DNA of 64,000 nucleotides from Pleurotus djamor. Taxonomy: Eukaryota > Basidiomycota > Agaricomycetes > Agaricales > Pleurotaceae. The position numbers and the translations under genes were made by a program. Each line of letters starts with the position of its first letter. Within the stretch, counting starts at the first letter, position 1. Under the pieces are notes generated by a model, which was given only the letters and a program-made list of their open reading frames with translations, ran no database searches and was not told the origin of the DNA. The stretch is taken from NCBI GenBank assembly GCA_029747585.1, contig JAPEVF010000064.1:1-64000 (forward strand), given 5' to 3'. Below are positions 22,796 to 34,920 of the stretch, piece after piece.

Positions 22796-25276
22796 CCCAG
22801 TCAACGACGGCGACCACGATGCGAGGGAGGATAGGAGCAGACGATGGAGTTCGGAAGGGAGCAAAAAGCAAACACAAATTCCATGGCTTTGAGTTTTTCA
22901 ATGGCGTCCCCTCGGGCCTATTCGTTCCCTGAAGTGATCACTCGGTGATCTCAGAAATCTTCTAGCGTTCCACCAAATTAGAAAGCCAGGGAGAGAGCAA
23001 CAAGGCGTGTGGAAGTTGCCGAGAACTGCAAGAGGACTTCATCCGAAACCGTGCCTGTGGCCTGAGGACGCCATGCACACAAGAAGTAAGTGCGCAAGTA
23101 ATTAATATATCAGGGCGTGTCGAGTGGCGTAGTTAGTACGTCGAATTAAAATTTCGTCGCGACGGTATGCAGAAATGCAGAATTAGTGCGGTATATTAAG
23201 AACCTTATGCGTACGAAGGTGGGGACCGAACGAGGAATTTGGAATTTGACAGTCAAACTTGTCCAGGGATAGACAGGCAACACCCGCCTTGACCGCTCGC
23301 TGACGCAGCCGGTGAACCATTTAGATGCCTTGAGCCCTGGATAAACAAGTTTTTAAAAGGCTAGCCTCGCCATATCCAGTCGAAATAATTTGCGACGCCA
23401 AGGCCGGGATGAGCTTCAAAAGGAAATTTCAAGTGCCTGTACTCACCTGTCGCGGGGTCGAAAAGGCAATCTCCAAATCGCGAGTCCGGGCTGGTGCAGG
23501 GAACTGCCTGAAGGTGCGTCCTCCTAGAAAAGTCGAAAAAATGTTGCAAAATTTGGTTAACGTGTTGTTGGGATGGTCATAAAAGAGTGAAATGTCGGCA
23601 AGATGGAGGAAGAAGTTGGAGGGATCGCCGTCGTCATCTGTGGGTCCCGAGTCTGGTTACTTGGTACCGGCAATCTAGAGCTCGTTACGTGAGTAGCTGC
23701 TAGCAACGTCTAGCAAATATGGTTACGGCGCGATTCACTCGTCACAGCAGTAATACAGAGTGATATCCGAGGAGACCAACGGAAATAAAGGGAAAATAAT
23801 GAAAGAAAATAGTTTTCGCCCAGCGCCCAGAGTGGTTGGTAATGGACAGGTACTAATGACCGTCAACGGATCCAGCGCGGTAGAGGGCACGATGGCGTTG
23901 CGGAAGACGCCGGCGTCTGGCCAGATACTTGACTTGAATTTCCAGGGCCGAAAATGACCACAAGGAACGTTGGCGTTTGGCGATCGAGAAGAAGCAGCCT
24001 CAACGTTAACGTTACAGGAGAGCGACATCGAGGATGAGAAGACCTCCCCAGCGCTCAGTGAAGGAGCTTTCGTGGTATGTGGGAGTGTGCGTCTGATGTA
24101 AACGTAGGTTTGGCTTGATGGAATGGGTGCCTTGAAGACTTTGCTCAAAAATACTAATTAACGTTTGATCCAAATCTTGATAGGAAGGGAAACGCAGGGA
24201 AAGGGATGATATTAGATTGCCTTGGCGTTGGTGGGGACTATGGGGCATGACACTCACTCTGATTCTTCGTCTTTCTTAGCCTCGATGCGATGACATAGAA
24301 TAGCAACAATATCGAGACCATTTGGAGACCATACCTACTTGGTCATCTCCTGGGTCCTAGCATTGCGCGTGCTTTGGCACACGCGTGGCGGAATTCAACA
24401 CAATCCGAGTGCAGCTCACAAAAGTCGGGCCGACCCAAGTCCCACTCAACGTCGACCAAGGATGCTTCGGGCGACTGGGCGGTACGTGACTGGCACTCTG
24501 CATGAAGTAAGACGAAATAGGTGATTGGGATCCGACTCCGTGGTCATAAATTACAATGTGTCCACTGACTCACCCCAAATATTGCAAGATATTGATGCCG
24601 TAAATATTGTCGGCTAATTCCTGTGGACGCAGAAAGTGGCATGGAGCGCTTGCAAACGGTAGAACACACCTTTTTCCTGCCCCATACGCATATTTTCTGT
24701 TTTCCGTGTTATCGATGAGTTGCCAGAACTCGCGACCTTGAACATTATCCAAGATGGAAACGCATTAACTAATTCAGCGAGGGCCGATAATCGTGTGAAC
24801 ACCCGATGCCCCATTGTTGGACGTAACTTGTGCGTAACTCCCATCTCACAATACCTCTCATAACACCCTCATGGATATTTCGGTTCTGTCTTTGAAGTTT
24901 GAGGAGGAATTTGAGTGTAGCAAGCTTATAGACTTTCCACATATTTCCCTGGCGAATGGTTCTGATCCGTGACTGCGAAGAATTGCGATAACGACGACAA
25001 TCTGCCTTGGGTAGCGGAGGACGGCCTCACTGCTTCTGACCCACGCTGGGCCGATAGTTCATGTGGAACAACATGACCCGTGGTCACCGAGTCTTCGAAG
25101 TGAACGGTGAGAGGGAAAGTGCGCTGAACACCGTTTATCCACCCGATTCTCCGACCTACAAAACAAATGCCGGGCGTCCCCAGTCAGCATCAAGCACCTC
25201 GACCGAATGATTTGTGCGTATACCTCTGGCGCTTGCTTTGGCTTCTTCACTCATGGACACGGCGTTCTACAGAAAT
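22796..25276. other. About 2.5 kb without a confident gene; possible unmodelled minus-strand gene
   Basis: Minus-strand frames at 23361-23549 and 23735-24257 are flanked by splice-like signals (for example a TTTTCTAG acceptor and a GACAG|GTGAGT donor around 23460-23530). None of the translations resembles a known family, and frames do not join cleanly. A further pair of overlapping minus frames sits at 24570-24844. The right end is the upstream region and 5'-UTR intron (about 25214-25272) of the next F-box gene. Confidence 0.35.
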
Positions 25277-26617
25277 ATGGCGGATAGTGCTGAAGGGCGG
25301 TTGTCGTTCATTTCTTCGCTCCCAAATGAGCTCCTCATCGAGATATTCCTCGCCAGCGGTACCTTACCAACCGAAGGCGTCCCAGCCCCCTTAGTTTTAT
25401 CGCAAGTGTCAAGGCGATGGCGCTATCTGACACTGACCTCCCCAATTCTTTGGACTCGACTCGATATTTCCCACCACTCTTTACCCCTCCTCAAGCTGTC
25501 GATTGCCAGGTCGAAGCCATGCTTACTGGATGTGGTTGTCCGTGTCGATGACCCAGACTCACCCCACCGGCATATGCTACGGCAGGCCTTCGACCTCATC
25601 GTTCCGGAGATTCATAGGCTTCGCCGGTTGGTCATCGACGCCAGATTCTTCAGCTCCGTGCTCCTCGTCTATATGATGCTCCATCTCCAGTACGCGCCTC
25701 GGCTCGAGCACTTTTCCATGTCCTTGAGCGATCCCTTTGGGTTGGAGGAGTCCTGGAGGGAGCCGGAGAACACTTTCCTCGACATTCTCGCTGGCGGTGC
25801 CCCCATGCTGTCGTCCTTCCACTTGTGGGGAATCAGCTTACATTACTGCCATCCCCCACTCCGATTCCTCAAACGACTTTTCCTTACGACGCCGTTCGAC
25901 TCGGAGACATCGCTCCCCATAAGCAACGTCAAGCTGCGAAATATTCTTGGTTCGCTGTCACGGTTGGAGAGCTTAGGTCTTCATGGACGCATTCTGTCCC
26001 TCCCTCTGACGCCCAATGACCACGAGAACCCCATCTCCCTTCCGCAGCTCAGTGTCTTGGACATCAGCGCCCCGAGCGATGAAAGCGGAGTGACGCAATG
26101 CGACTACATCAAATCCATCTGCTCGACAATCAGCGCTCCCAACCTGCATCACTTGTGGGTCAATTTTCTGGGAACGGTCTACTCGCCGCCATTCCTTCAG
26201 TCCATCCGTGTAGAATCGCCAGACGACCTCCCCATTCTTTCTGAAGCCCACGACAGGTCGGAACCTCGTAAACACTTCTCCGTGGATGTCTCTTTGGGAG
26301 AGGTCTCTCCGCCGCCGACTGCCCACCCTTTCCTTCCGTCATTTGACCCGGCTCAGCTGGAGGATATTTTACTCTCGCGAACCATGATCGCTATCCACAA
26401 GGACTGGTCGGAACTCCGGCTTATTGAAGCCACAGGGGTGGACGAATACCGCCTTTTCCGTATCCTTGGGATGTCTGATATTTTGGGCAATCACCGAACT
26501 AAGACGGCAGAGAGGGATGCGAAGTGCGGCAACTCCGTCAGAAGTATAACGATTTGTAACTCGGGGCTACCCTTAGACAAGCAAGGATGGGTGCGCGAGC
26601 AGGTTGAGGCATGGTGA
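25277..26617 (+). CDS. F-box protein, paralogue of the gene at 5880-7130
   Basis: An intronless coding region of about 446 residues. The F-box is near the N-terminus (FISSLPNELLIEIFLAS, LSQVSRRWRYLTLTSPILW) and would contact Skp1. It is followed by a leucine-rich part including FHLWGISLHYCHPPL and LDISAPSDESG. These match the gene at 5880-7130, so the two are paralogues about 19 kb apart on opposite strands. I chose the ATG at 25277 because a clean intron (GTGCGT at 25214 to CTACAG at 25272) ends four bases before it. That mirrors the 5'-UTR intron of the paralogue and leaves the same distance to the F-box. An ATG at 25253 would lie inside that intron. Confidence 0.82.
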   Translation: MADSAEGRLSFISSLPNELLIEIFLASGTLPTEGVPAPLVLSQVSRRWRYLTLTSPILWTRLDISHHSLPLLKLSIARSKPCLLDVVVRVDDPDSPHRHMLRQAFDLIVPEIHRLRRLVIDARFFSSVLLVYMMLHLQYAPRLEHFSMSLSDPFGLEESWREPENTFLDILAGGAPMLSSFHLWGISLHYCHPPLRFLKRLFLTTPFDSETSLPISNVKLRNILGSLSRLESLGLHGRILSLPLTPNDHENPISLPQLSVLDISAPSDESGVTQCDYIKSICSTISAPNLHHLWVNFLGTVYSPPFLQSIRVESPDDLPILSEAHDRSEPRKHFSVDVSLGEVSPPPTAHPFLPSFDPAQLEDILLSRTMIAIHKDWSELRLIEATGVDEYRLFRILGMSDILGNHRTKTAERDAKCGNSVRSITICNSGLPLDKQGWVREQVEAW

Positions 26618-26714
26618 AGTTGAGTGGTCCGCCGAGATTCATTTCCGTTCGGATAAAATTGTAGTTATTAGGATGTCATGTGGTACTTGTAGCAGTATCA
26701 TCGGCGTAGGGTGC

Positions 26715-29700
26715 CTAGATGGAAATGGCGAAACCTTTATCAAACGGTATATCGAGGGGGACATCCAACACCTGAATGGTTTGATTGAAGATAGCACCAC
26801 CGATGTCCCTGTCATCCATCCGAACACGTTCCACAGCATGTTGCATGCCCAGGAACCTGACCCTAGCCACTCGCACACCAGTGTCAAAGCCGAAACTTCC
26901 TTGAACTTCTAGGCGGTTTCCTTCAAATGTCATAGTCACCACTGTTGATGATGCTGGTGTGATGGACTCTCCGTCGTCAATATAAAGGCTCCCAGAGGCA
27001 CGTCCATCGCTGTCAGGCGCGACAATAAACTCAAAGTCTTGCTTCCTGACCTCCGTGGTTGTCATAGCAGATTTAGCGCGGAGAGGGAGGACAACGCCGC
27101 CCCTGATGTGTAATGGGATATCGGTGAAAGATACATCGCTTAGAGTGATNGGGGGAAGCGTTTCCTTGGACAGGAGCGAGGGTGTGGAAGTCGTAGAAGG
27201 TATCGTGCGGAAGGTAGATGGATACTGACGTCGAATCTGGCTCAGTCACGGGAGAGACAAGGATGGAGTCGCCGAAGAAGAATTGAAGGTCGAGTCCGAA
27301 AGTCGCCGAGTCTTTGGGGTATTTGAACCAAAGAGGATGCAATACAGGTGTCCCATCGATATGGGCGTGATGGAAAGCGGTGTAAAAGTAGTCCAGCAGG
27401 CGGTAGCTATGCAAGCGAGTTAATGGGATTACGGATTGAGATGGTATCAAACGCACCGAATATCGATGGCTTTCCGCGCAGCTGACGCAACGACCGGCCA
27501 CTGATAAAATTCCTGATGAACGAAGGAGGCGGCATTATGCTGTAATGTGCAAATGTGAATTACGTTGTTACTGAAACGGAAGACTTTACTCACATTCCGC
27601 ATGAAAGGGTAAAACGCACCCAACGTGGCCCATCGCGCACACAGATTTGCATTTGTATCCTCATCTGACCAAGAAAGATAAGTGCTGCTAAGATGGAATG
27701 AAGGGAAGAACATACAGAAACCACAGACATCGCTGCCGACCATGGGCATCTGATAGACCGTTGCCATTCCAAGCATGCCAGCGATAGATATCCGATAATG
27801 GTCCCATCGGCTGAGATTGTCGCCTAACCATTTGCCAGTATATTGCCCGGCGCCAGCAAACGTAGAGCGAGTGATGACAAATGGTCGCAGCCCTGGTCTT
27901 CGTGCAAGCATTGCATTATGTGTGGCAGTGGACATCATTGTTCCGAAGAGATTGTGAACGTCATATTCAACGAGACCATTTGAATGGACGGCATCGACCT
28001 AGAGATACAACCATCGTCAAAACAGATTAAAAGATAAGTTGAACGCAACGCACAGAAGCAGTTTTGACGGAAAGAACGCCGCCTGCGTTGTTAATTCTAT
28101 ACGGGGGTGACATATAGTCTTGGTCAACCCCACGCCTGGTTACATTCGGGAACAACGGTGTATTTGCGTCAGAAGGTTGGAAACTCCTTGTCCGAGGGAC
28201 CTTCCAGTCGATTGCTGACTGAAAGGGATCATTGCAAGGAGGTTCACAGAACTAATTTTGTGACACTTGTAAGCGCGGGCATAGCCCATGAAATAGACAA
28301 TCATTACGTACATTGGCGGGCTCATTCATGTCAAGCCAGACACCATCAATGTCCAGCCCAGTGGTGGGGTCGTAGAATAGTTTAAACTCGTGGTTCCAAT
28401 AACTAGACCGTGGTTAACAAGCGAGTAGACAATATAGCGAAGGGTCGATACATACTCTTGGGTCTTTTCATGGAACCAATCTAGGCCGGAGGGAAAATGT
28501 GTGAGTGATTGCGGTTCATGGATAACATACAACACCATACCAGGGTAAACGGCAACTCCTAAACGCTGATCAGACACCGGAACGTGGGTAGTAACGGGGG
28601 TGGAAACTTACCAGGCCAGACGACTCCCAGACTATACGTTCCATTCGGAGCCTTCAACCACAAGTCCAGTGCTGCGCCCCGATCGTACGTTTCATATCCT
28701 CCTTCGGGCAGATAGGCAACGCCCGGATTGGTCATCAGGACTGAACAAAATATTTCATGATCTAGCCAAAAGCAAGCAAATGTCAAGACGAACGCACCAA
28801 ACTTCTGATCATGAGCATGCAAAAACGAAACTATTTCCCTCATCCGCGATAGCGGGAAGTAATCGGGGTCAACGGTGAATATCCTCTGCTTGAACATGTA
28901 GTCTAAGGAATGATAGTAACGGTATGTTAGCTTCAACGTATCATATACTTCTGATATGCAACTGTTGTGCCGCTCACCTATATCGACCCACATCGTTTCG
29001 AGGGGTATCTGGGCCACGGAGTAATTGCCGATGATTTCTGCGAGATCCACGAAATCTGAATCCCGTGTAAGTGAGGTTTATCGTCAGAGGGAAAGGGCGG
29101 GACAAACCTGTGTCCATGAAGCGGCATTGATGAAGACCAAAGGACCAATAGGGCATTTCGGCAGGCAGCCCCACCAGCTCTGCATACTGCTTCGCCACCT
29201 CTGTAGGACTCGTCTCGCTCCCGGCAAGGAAATAAAAATCCAAGACACCACCGATCGCGTTATATTCCAAGCCCCCATCGGTCAGCTTGACATCCATACC
29301 ATTTGAGTTCAAGAAAAACACCCCATGCGTCCCCGTCGTGCGATGCTCGAAGTATATGGGATGACTTCCATACAGATTCGTTCCTTGAGGGATTCCAAAA
29401 GCGTCTAGGGCCCATAGTGTGAGAGTTTGATGCTTGGAGTCGAGCCGAAACGAGTTGGAATGTTCGCCTAAGCCATAGATATTGGCATTACTCGGTAGGC
29501 TGGTTTTTAGGCGGAGATACTGGGGTTCGAAGATGATGGGATGCGATGCAGTGGAGAACAAGACCTCGTTCGTTTTCGTACGGTAGATGGAGAACGTGAA
29601 GGGTGATTCCGTATAGTTGAACTGGATAGCAGCAGAGGATCTGTCAACCGATTGTGCGGCAGGTCTGGGGAACACAGACTCCGGGACTTCATAGCGCTGT

Positions 29701-30013
29701 TCATTTGCGGCAAGAATTTTGAGGTGGATGCGGTTTTCTGTTCACCACAGAAGCATCAGAGGCTAGCTTTTGGAAAGAGTAAGAGTGGTATACCTGTCTC
29801 GTACTGAACTTCAAGGGATAGTTGGTGGATATCGGGTCCAAAAACATTACATCCTTCACCCCTCAAGATTAAATCAGCGGTAAGCGAATTTCCAGTTGTC
29901 TGGACATTTTTGGCTTCGTATCCGGGGCAGTCATCGAGTTTCGGATTTGCATTTGAGCTCGAGGCCAGTACAAGAAGAGCGAGAAGGGACTTGCGTACGA
30001 ACCTCCCGGTCAT
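26715..30013 (-). CDS. Secreted GH31 alpha-glucosidase, copy 1
   Basis: A glycoside hydrolase family 31 enzyme that releases glucose from the non-reducing ends of maltose, starch fragments or similar alpha-glucosides outside the cell. The ATG at 30013 starts a signal peptide ([15 protein letters not shown]). Then come [44 protein letters not shown] and [12 protein letters not shown]. The nucleophile segment is [13 protein letters not shown], and the acid/base region is [20 protein letters not shown] with the following DN. The C-terminal beta domain ends FDKGFAISI at 26715. About nine short introns occur. Directly downstream on the same strand is a tandem paralogue. An N at 27150 next to a C run (minus strand) disrupts the frame, but leaving it out restores GNASPITLSDV, so it is almost certainly an artefact. 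Confidence 0.9.
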
Positions 30014-30300
30014 TTTACGCAGGAGACTCGTAGAGGAGGATCGAGCTCAGCTATTGAGCAATTAAGTGGCTTTATACTTGATAAATATTCGTTCCTTTTG
30101 ATAATTGAACAGCATGATCGAGAAGATACAAAAAAACGGTAGAAGCCAATGGTGCCAGATCACACTGGAGTTGGAAGCAAGAAAGAAAAATCATGGGCGT
30201 CTTGTGGGCGCCAATCAGAAAAGGTTCCGTGCCAAGGTTTTNGGATGGGGGGAGGTCGTGGGCCGACGTACATTCAACAGCGAAAACAAGGTATGACTAC
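30014..30300. other. Spacer between the tandem GH31 genes
   Basis: 287 bases containing the promoter of GH31 copy 1 and the 3' end of copy 2. One N lies at 30242 beside a G run. Confidence 0.4.
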
Positions 30301-33300
30301 TTACTTCGACAGCGCAATCGTGAATCCTTTATCAAGTGCCATATCAAGCGAAACTTCCAGAACTTGAGTAGTTTGATTGTGGAAAACACCATGGCGAACA
30401 ACCCTGCCATCCAGCTGAACCGACTCCACTGCACCTTTCACGCCCAAAAAACTAGCTTTGGCTGCACGTAGCCCGGTCCCGAATCCGAAGCTTCCTTGAA
30501 CTCGTAAGCGACGTCCGTCAAATAACATGGTTATCGCGGTTGATGATGTTGGTGTGACTGATACCCCATCATCGATATAAAGTTTCCCAGAGGCACGTCC
30601 GTCGCTTCCAGGAGCAATGATGAACTCAAAGTCCTGTTCTCGCAGAGCCGTGGTTGTCATGGCGGATTTGACGCGCAGAGGGAGGACGACACCGCCCTTG
30701 ATGTGCAGGGGGATGCTACTGAAGGATAGATCATTCAAAGTGATTGTTGAGCCTGCCCCTTGAACAGGCAAGAGGGTGTGGAAGTCATAGAAAATGTCAC
30801 GAGGCAAGTATATCGACACGGAAGTCGCATCTTCCTGAGTGACAGGCGACACTAGGATGGAGTCGCCGAAGAAGAACTGTAGGTCGAGCCCGAAGGTAGC
30901 AGGGTCCTTGGGGTATTTGAACCAAAGGGGATGGAGTACAGGCGTTCCGTCGAGATGAGCTTGATGAAATGCAGTGTAGAAGTAATCCAGCAGGCGATAT
31001 CTGACGGGCGGTCAGGCTCACCTTGATAAAATCAGTGAACGAGGCAGGAATTTCGCTTACCGAATATCAATGGCCTTCTGAGCAGCCACAGTAACGATCG
31101 GCCATCGGTAGAATTCCTGGCTAATGGATGTATCTGAGTTGTGCTATTGGAGATAAATCAAGTTGGAGCCGACATTAAGAGCTCGGGATGCTTAGGCTTA
31201 CATTGCGCATAAACGGGTAAAACGCGCCAAGCATAGCCCAACGTGCGCATAGATTTTGCGTCGTGTTTCCAGCTACCACGAAATTTCAGCAGCATCTCAA
31301 ACATTAAAGAAACGGACATACCGAAACCACATATGTCACTCCCAACCATAGGCACTTGATACACCGACGCCATTCCCAGCATGCCCGCGATAGAGAGTCG
31401 ATAATGCTCCCACAGACTCATGTTATCTCCCAGCCACTTTCCTACATGGTGTCCGGCGCCAGCGAACGTTGACCGTGTTATAACCAACGTCCGAAGACCT
31501 GGGCGGCGTGCGAGCAATGCATTCCTCGTGGCCGTTGACATCATCGTGCCGTACAAGTTATGCACATCGTATTCAACCAGCCCGTTGAAGTGTTTCGCAT
31601 CAGTCTACGAACCGGAACGTAGGTTCAGGGCAATTCGATGACCAACAGAAAATGGGCACATACAAAGGCGGTTTTGCTCGAAAGATCCCCGGCTGCGTTG
31701 TTGATCGTATAAGCAGGCTTCAAGAGGTCTCGACGAGCAATTTGATTGTGAGGGTGCGAAGCATTGGCATTGGCGAAGATCGGCGTGTTGGGATCCGGCG
31801 GTGGGAAAGCTCTCGGAGGCGGAAGAGCCTGTTCAATCGCTTGCTGAAAGGGGTCTGTACATGGCAAGTTACAAAACTGTCGGTGGCGTGATGGTGGGTT
31901 AATTTCCGCTCTAAATCTGACATGTGGGGCCGAAACCACATACGCTTGCAGGTTCGTTCATATCTATCCAAGCGCCGTCGATATCCAATCCATCCTCGGG
32001 ATTGTAGAACAACGCGAATTCGTTGTCCCAATACCTAGTGATAGACCGCCATATAAACAATCAGCCGTTGTACAAAGGGTGTGGATAGGGTTTAACACTA
32101 ACTCCTGGATTTTGTTGTGGAACCAATCTATGACATACGGGGAAGAAGTAAGTCCACTGAGTACTGATGGCAACTTTCATGGCGATAAAGTTGTGTTTTA
32201 TTTTACTTACCGGGGTAGACAGTGACACCTACAGCAATTCAAGGTAACCGTGATGAGACGTAACGAAGGAAAACAACCGAAGGAAAGAGGGTACAAACAT
32301 ACCTGGCCAAACGAGTCCTAAGCTCTGGCTTCCGTTTGGAGCTTTGAGCCAGATATCCAAGGCTGTCCCTCGATCATATGGGCCGTATCCTCCACCGGGC
32401 AAGAAAGCGACAGCCGGATCGGTCATTAGGACTGAGGATAACGCAGCAGGTTAGCTAACCGGAGATGAGATTGGTGGGAGAGCGAAGATCTACGCACCGA
32501 ATCTTTGATCGTGGTCATGCAAGTAGGACACCACCTCCCTCATTCGCGACAGTGGGAAGTAATCTGGGTCCACTGTGAAGATCCGCCGCTTGAACATGTA
32601 GTCTTACCATACACAGCACATCAGATATCCACGACGCCATGACATGAGAGAATATCCACTCACCGATATCGGTCCACATAGTTTCCAGCGGTATCTGTGC
32701 GGCGGAATAGTTGCTGATAACATCCGCAACGTCAACAAAATCTAGGCGATCACTACGCTTAGTTCTTCCAATCCTAGCAGAAAGTGAGGGAAACCGACTG
32801 TTATATCCAAATCGGCATTGATGGAACCCAAACGACCAATATGGAACCTCAGCAGGGAGACCAACCAGCTGAGCATACTGCCTCGCTACCTCCGTCGGGT
32901 CCGTCTCACTCCCCGCAAGGAAATAGAAATCCATCACCCCACCAATCGCATTATACTCCAACGCGCCCCTCGTCAACTTGATATCCATCCCATTCGAGTT
33001 CAAAAACAACACGCCATGGGTGCCAGTTGTGCGATGTTCGAAGTACACTGGGTGATTCCCATACAAGTTCGTCCCCGTAGGGATCCCATACGCGTCTCTA
33101 GACCACAACGTCAACGTCGTATTGTCCGGTCGTAGGCGGAACGGATTAGTGTGCTCGCCCAGCCCATAGACATTTGCGTTCACTGGTAGCCTCGTCTTCA
33201 ACCTCAGATACTGTGGTTCGAATATGATCGGATGCGACGCCGTGGAAAAGAGAACTTCACGAGTTTTCGTGCGGGAAATGGAAAACGAAAACGGTGACGT

Positions 33301-33803
33301 CGTGAAATTGAATTGGATAGCTGCAGAGCGAGGGTTGATTGGATGGGCGACATCGATGACAGGCCTCGGAAATACAGAGATCGGTACCTCATAACGTTTC
33401 ACCGCTGGATCAGTGATTTTCAAGTGGATACGTGTATCTGTGGGAAGGCAAGGAGGTGAGCTTCTCTAGTGCTGAAGCTGGGAGTAATCGTAGAGGCTCC
33501 ACATGGGACCTCAGCGAATGAATTCATACCTGTTTCGTACACCACTTCCAACGCCAGCTGTCGGATATCACTGCCAAAAACACCGCAACCGGAACCTCTC
33601 AAAACTAATTCGGCTGTAAGAGTGTTTCCGTTCCTAGACGTTCTGACGTTTTTGGCATCGTATCCGGGGCAACTATCCAGGTCCGGAAGTGCATTGGATT
33701 CAGATTGAGCAGCAGAAGAGCACGAGATGAGTGTAGGCAGTGATAGTAATAAACCCAAGAGAAATCCAGTGCGCTTGAAGGTCAGACGTCGTCGAACCTG
33801 CAT
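30301..33803 (-). CDS. Secreted GH31 alpha-glucosidase, copy 2
   Basis: A tandem paralogue of the preceding gene with the same layout. The first in-frame ATG, at 33803, gives [11 protein letters not shown] and a hydrophobic signal peptide ([16 protein letters not shown]). Conserved blocks are [61 protein letters not shown] and the nucleophile block [13 protein letters not shown]. They continue with [20 protein letters not shown] plus [29 protein letters not shown] and a C-terminal [11 protein letters not shown] ending at 30301. Differences from copy 1 in the active-site block (A/I for V/L) are mild, so both should be active. Around nine introns are present at matching places. The likely role is extracellular use of alpha-glucans. 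Substrate preference cannot be read from sequence. Confidence 0.9.
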
Positions 33804-34920
33804 CTCCAAAGGCTATGAACGTGAAACCCAGGTGGGCCGCGGGGGGTTTAGCTTTGTAGTATGAAACCTTTTTGTACTCGAAGAACATGTACGCATCTGC
33901 TGACTATAGGTGCAGCATGGTTGAAGGAAGCGAAGTACGCGAGCAATGGCCGCGTTCAAGTGGCATGACCCCAACCCAAGAGGGGCTGAGCTAGATGGAG
34001 TTGAAGAATGGTTTGGGTGCTTCGACGTTCGGCGTTCGCACAGGTACACCGTTTTGTCGTAACCACAGGGTTGCATCCATCATCACGAAGTTCGTATGTA
34101 GCGCGTGGACATGGAGAAATGGAGACCAACGATTCGCGAAGCGATGGTGTAGGGGGTCATCGTCCGGATTCAGTCTCTTTTTCCCTCAAGAGAGGCAAAG
34201 CTCGAGGTTGTTTGCACCAGACACTGATTCGATCCCTTTACTCGAATGATTCCATTGAGTAGACCTATACTAAGTAAGAGCTTATGTCCTTGAACGCCAT
34301 TGCGTGGGGGCAAGGATGAAGGGGACAATAAGCAGAAACTTGAGTTCGCGTGGTTTAGATACTTGATCGTTCGGGAGGGTGGGGGCGCGTTTGACGTGCA
34401 AGAGAGCCGGGGAAGTACGAGGAGGACAATTGTGATGGTAGTGTCACTGTCACTGGATGAAGTACTCGGCGCTTCACGTTTCACCGCCGAGGCCGTCCAG
34501 AAGCAGAACAAGAGCCCTACTCGATCTCGTCTTCACGGGACGAATTGTCAGAGAGAGAGAGAGAGAGGTGAAGTTCGACAGCGGATTATAGTACAGATTG
34601 TTATTTGTTCCTTTTACTCTAACTATTAGCCCTACACACAGAAAACCAAAAGGTCGATGTCCTTGTATGTCGTACACAACACGAGAGCATGATGGGAAGG
34701 AAAAGCCGGAAACAATAGACAAGAGAGAGAACGGTATTAGTAAGAAAGGATGAACCTCTAGGTATAATGGAGGAGATATAAACACAAGAGACGTATACAA
34801 TGAGGGGGATGTGGGCAGAGTGATTTTGTTGGTTAAATAGGCTTGAGAAATGAGGGAATGCTTCTAGGAATAATTATGTGTTCGTGATGTTGATACAAAA
34901 ATGAGGAGGGGGGAGGGGAA
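33804..34920. other. Upstream region of GH31 copy 2 and long 3' flank of the next gene
   Basis: About 1.1 kb with only short unsupported frames. It contains a (GA)n microsatellite at 34551-34567. Part may be 3'-UTR of the gene ending at 34921. Confidence 0.4.
34551..34567. repeat. (GA)n microsatellite
   Basis: An uninterrupted GA dinucleotide run of 17 bases in the intergenic region. Confidence 0.8.
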
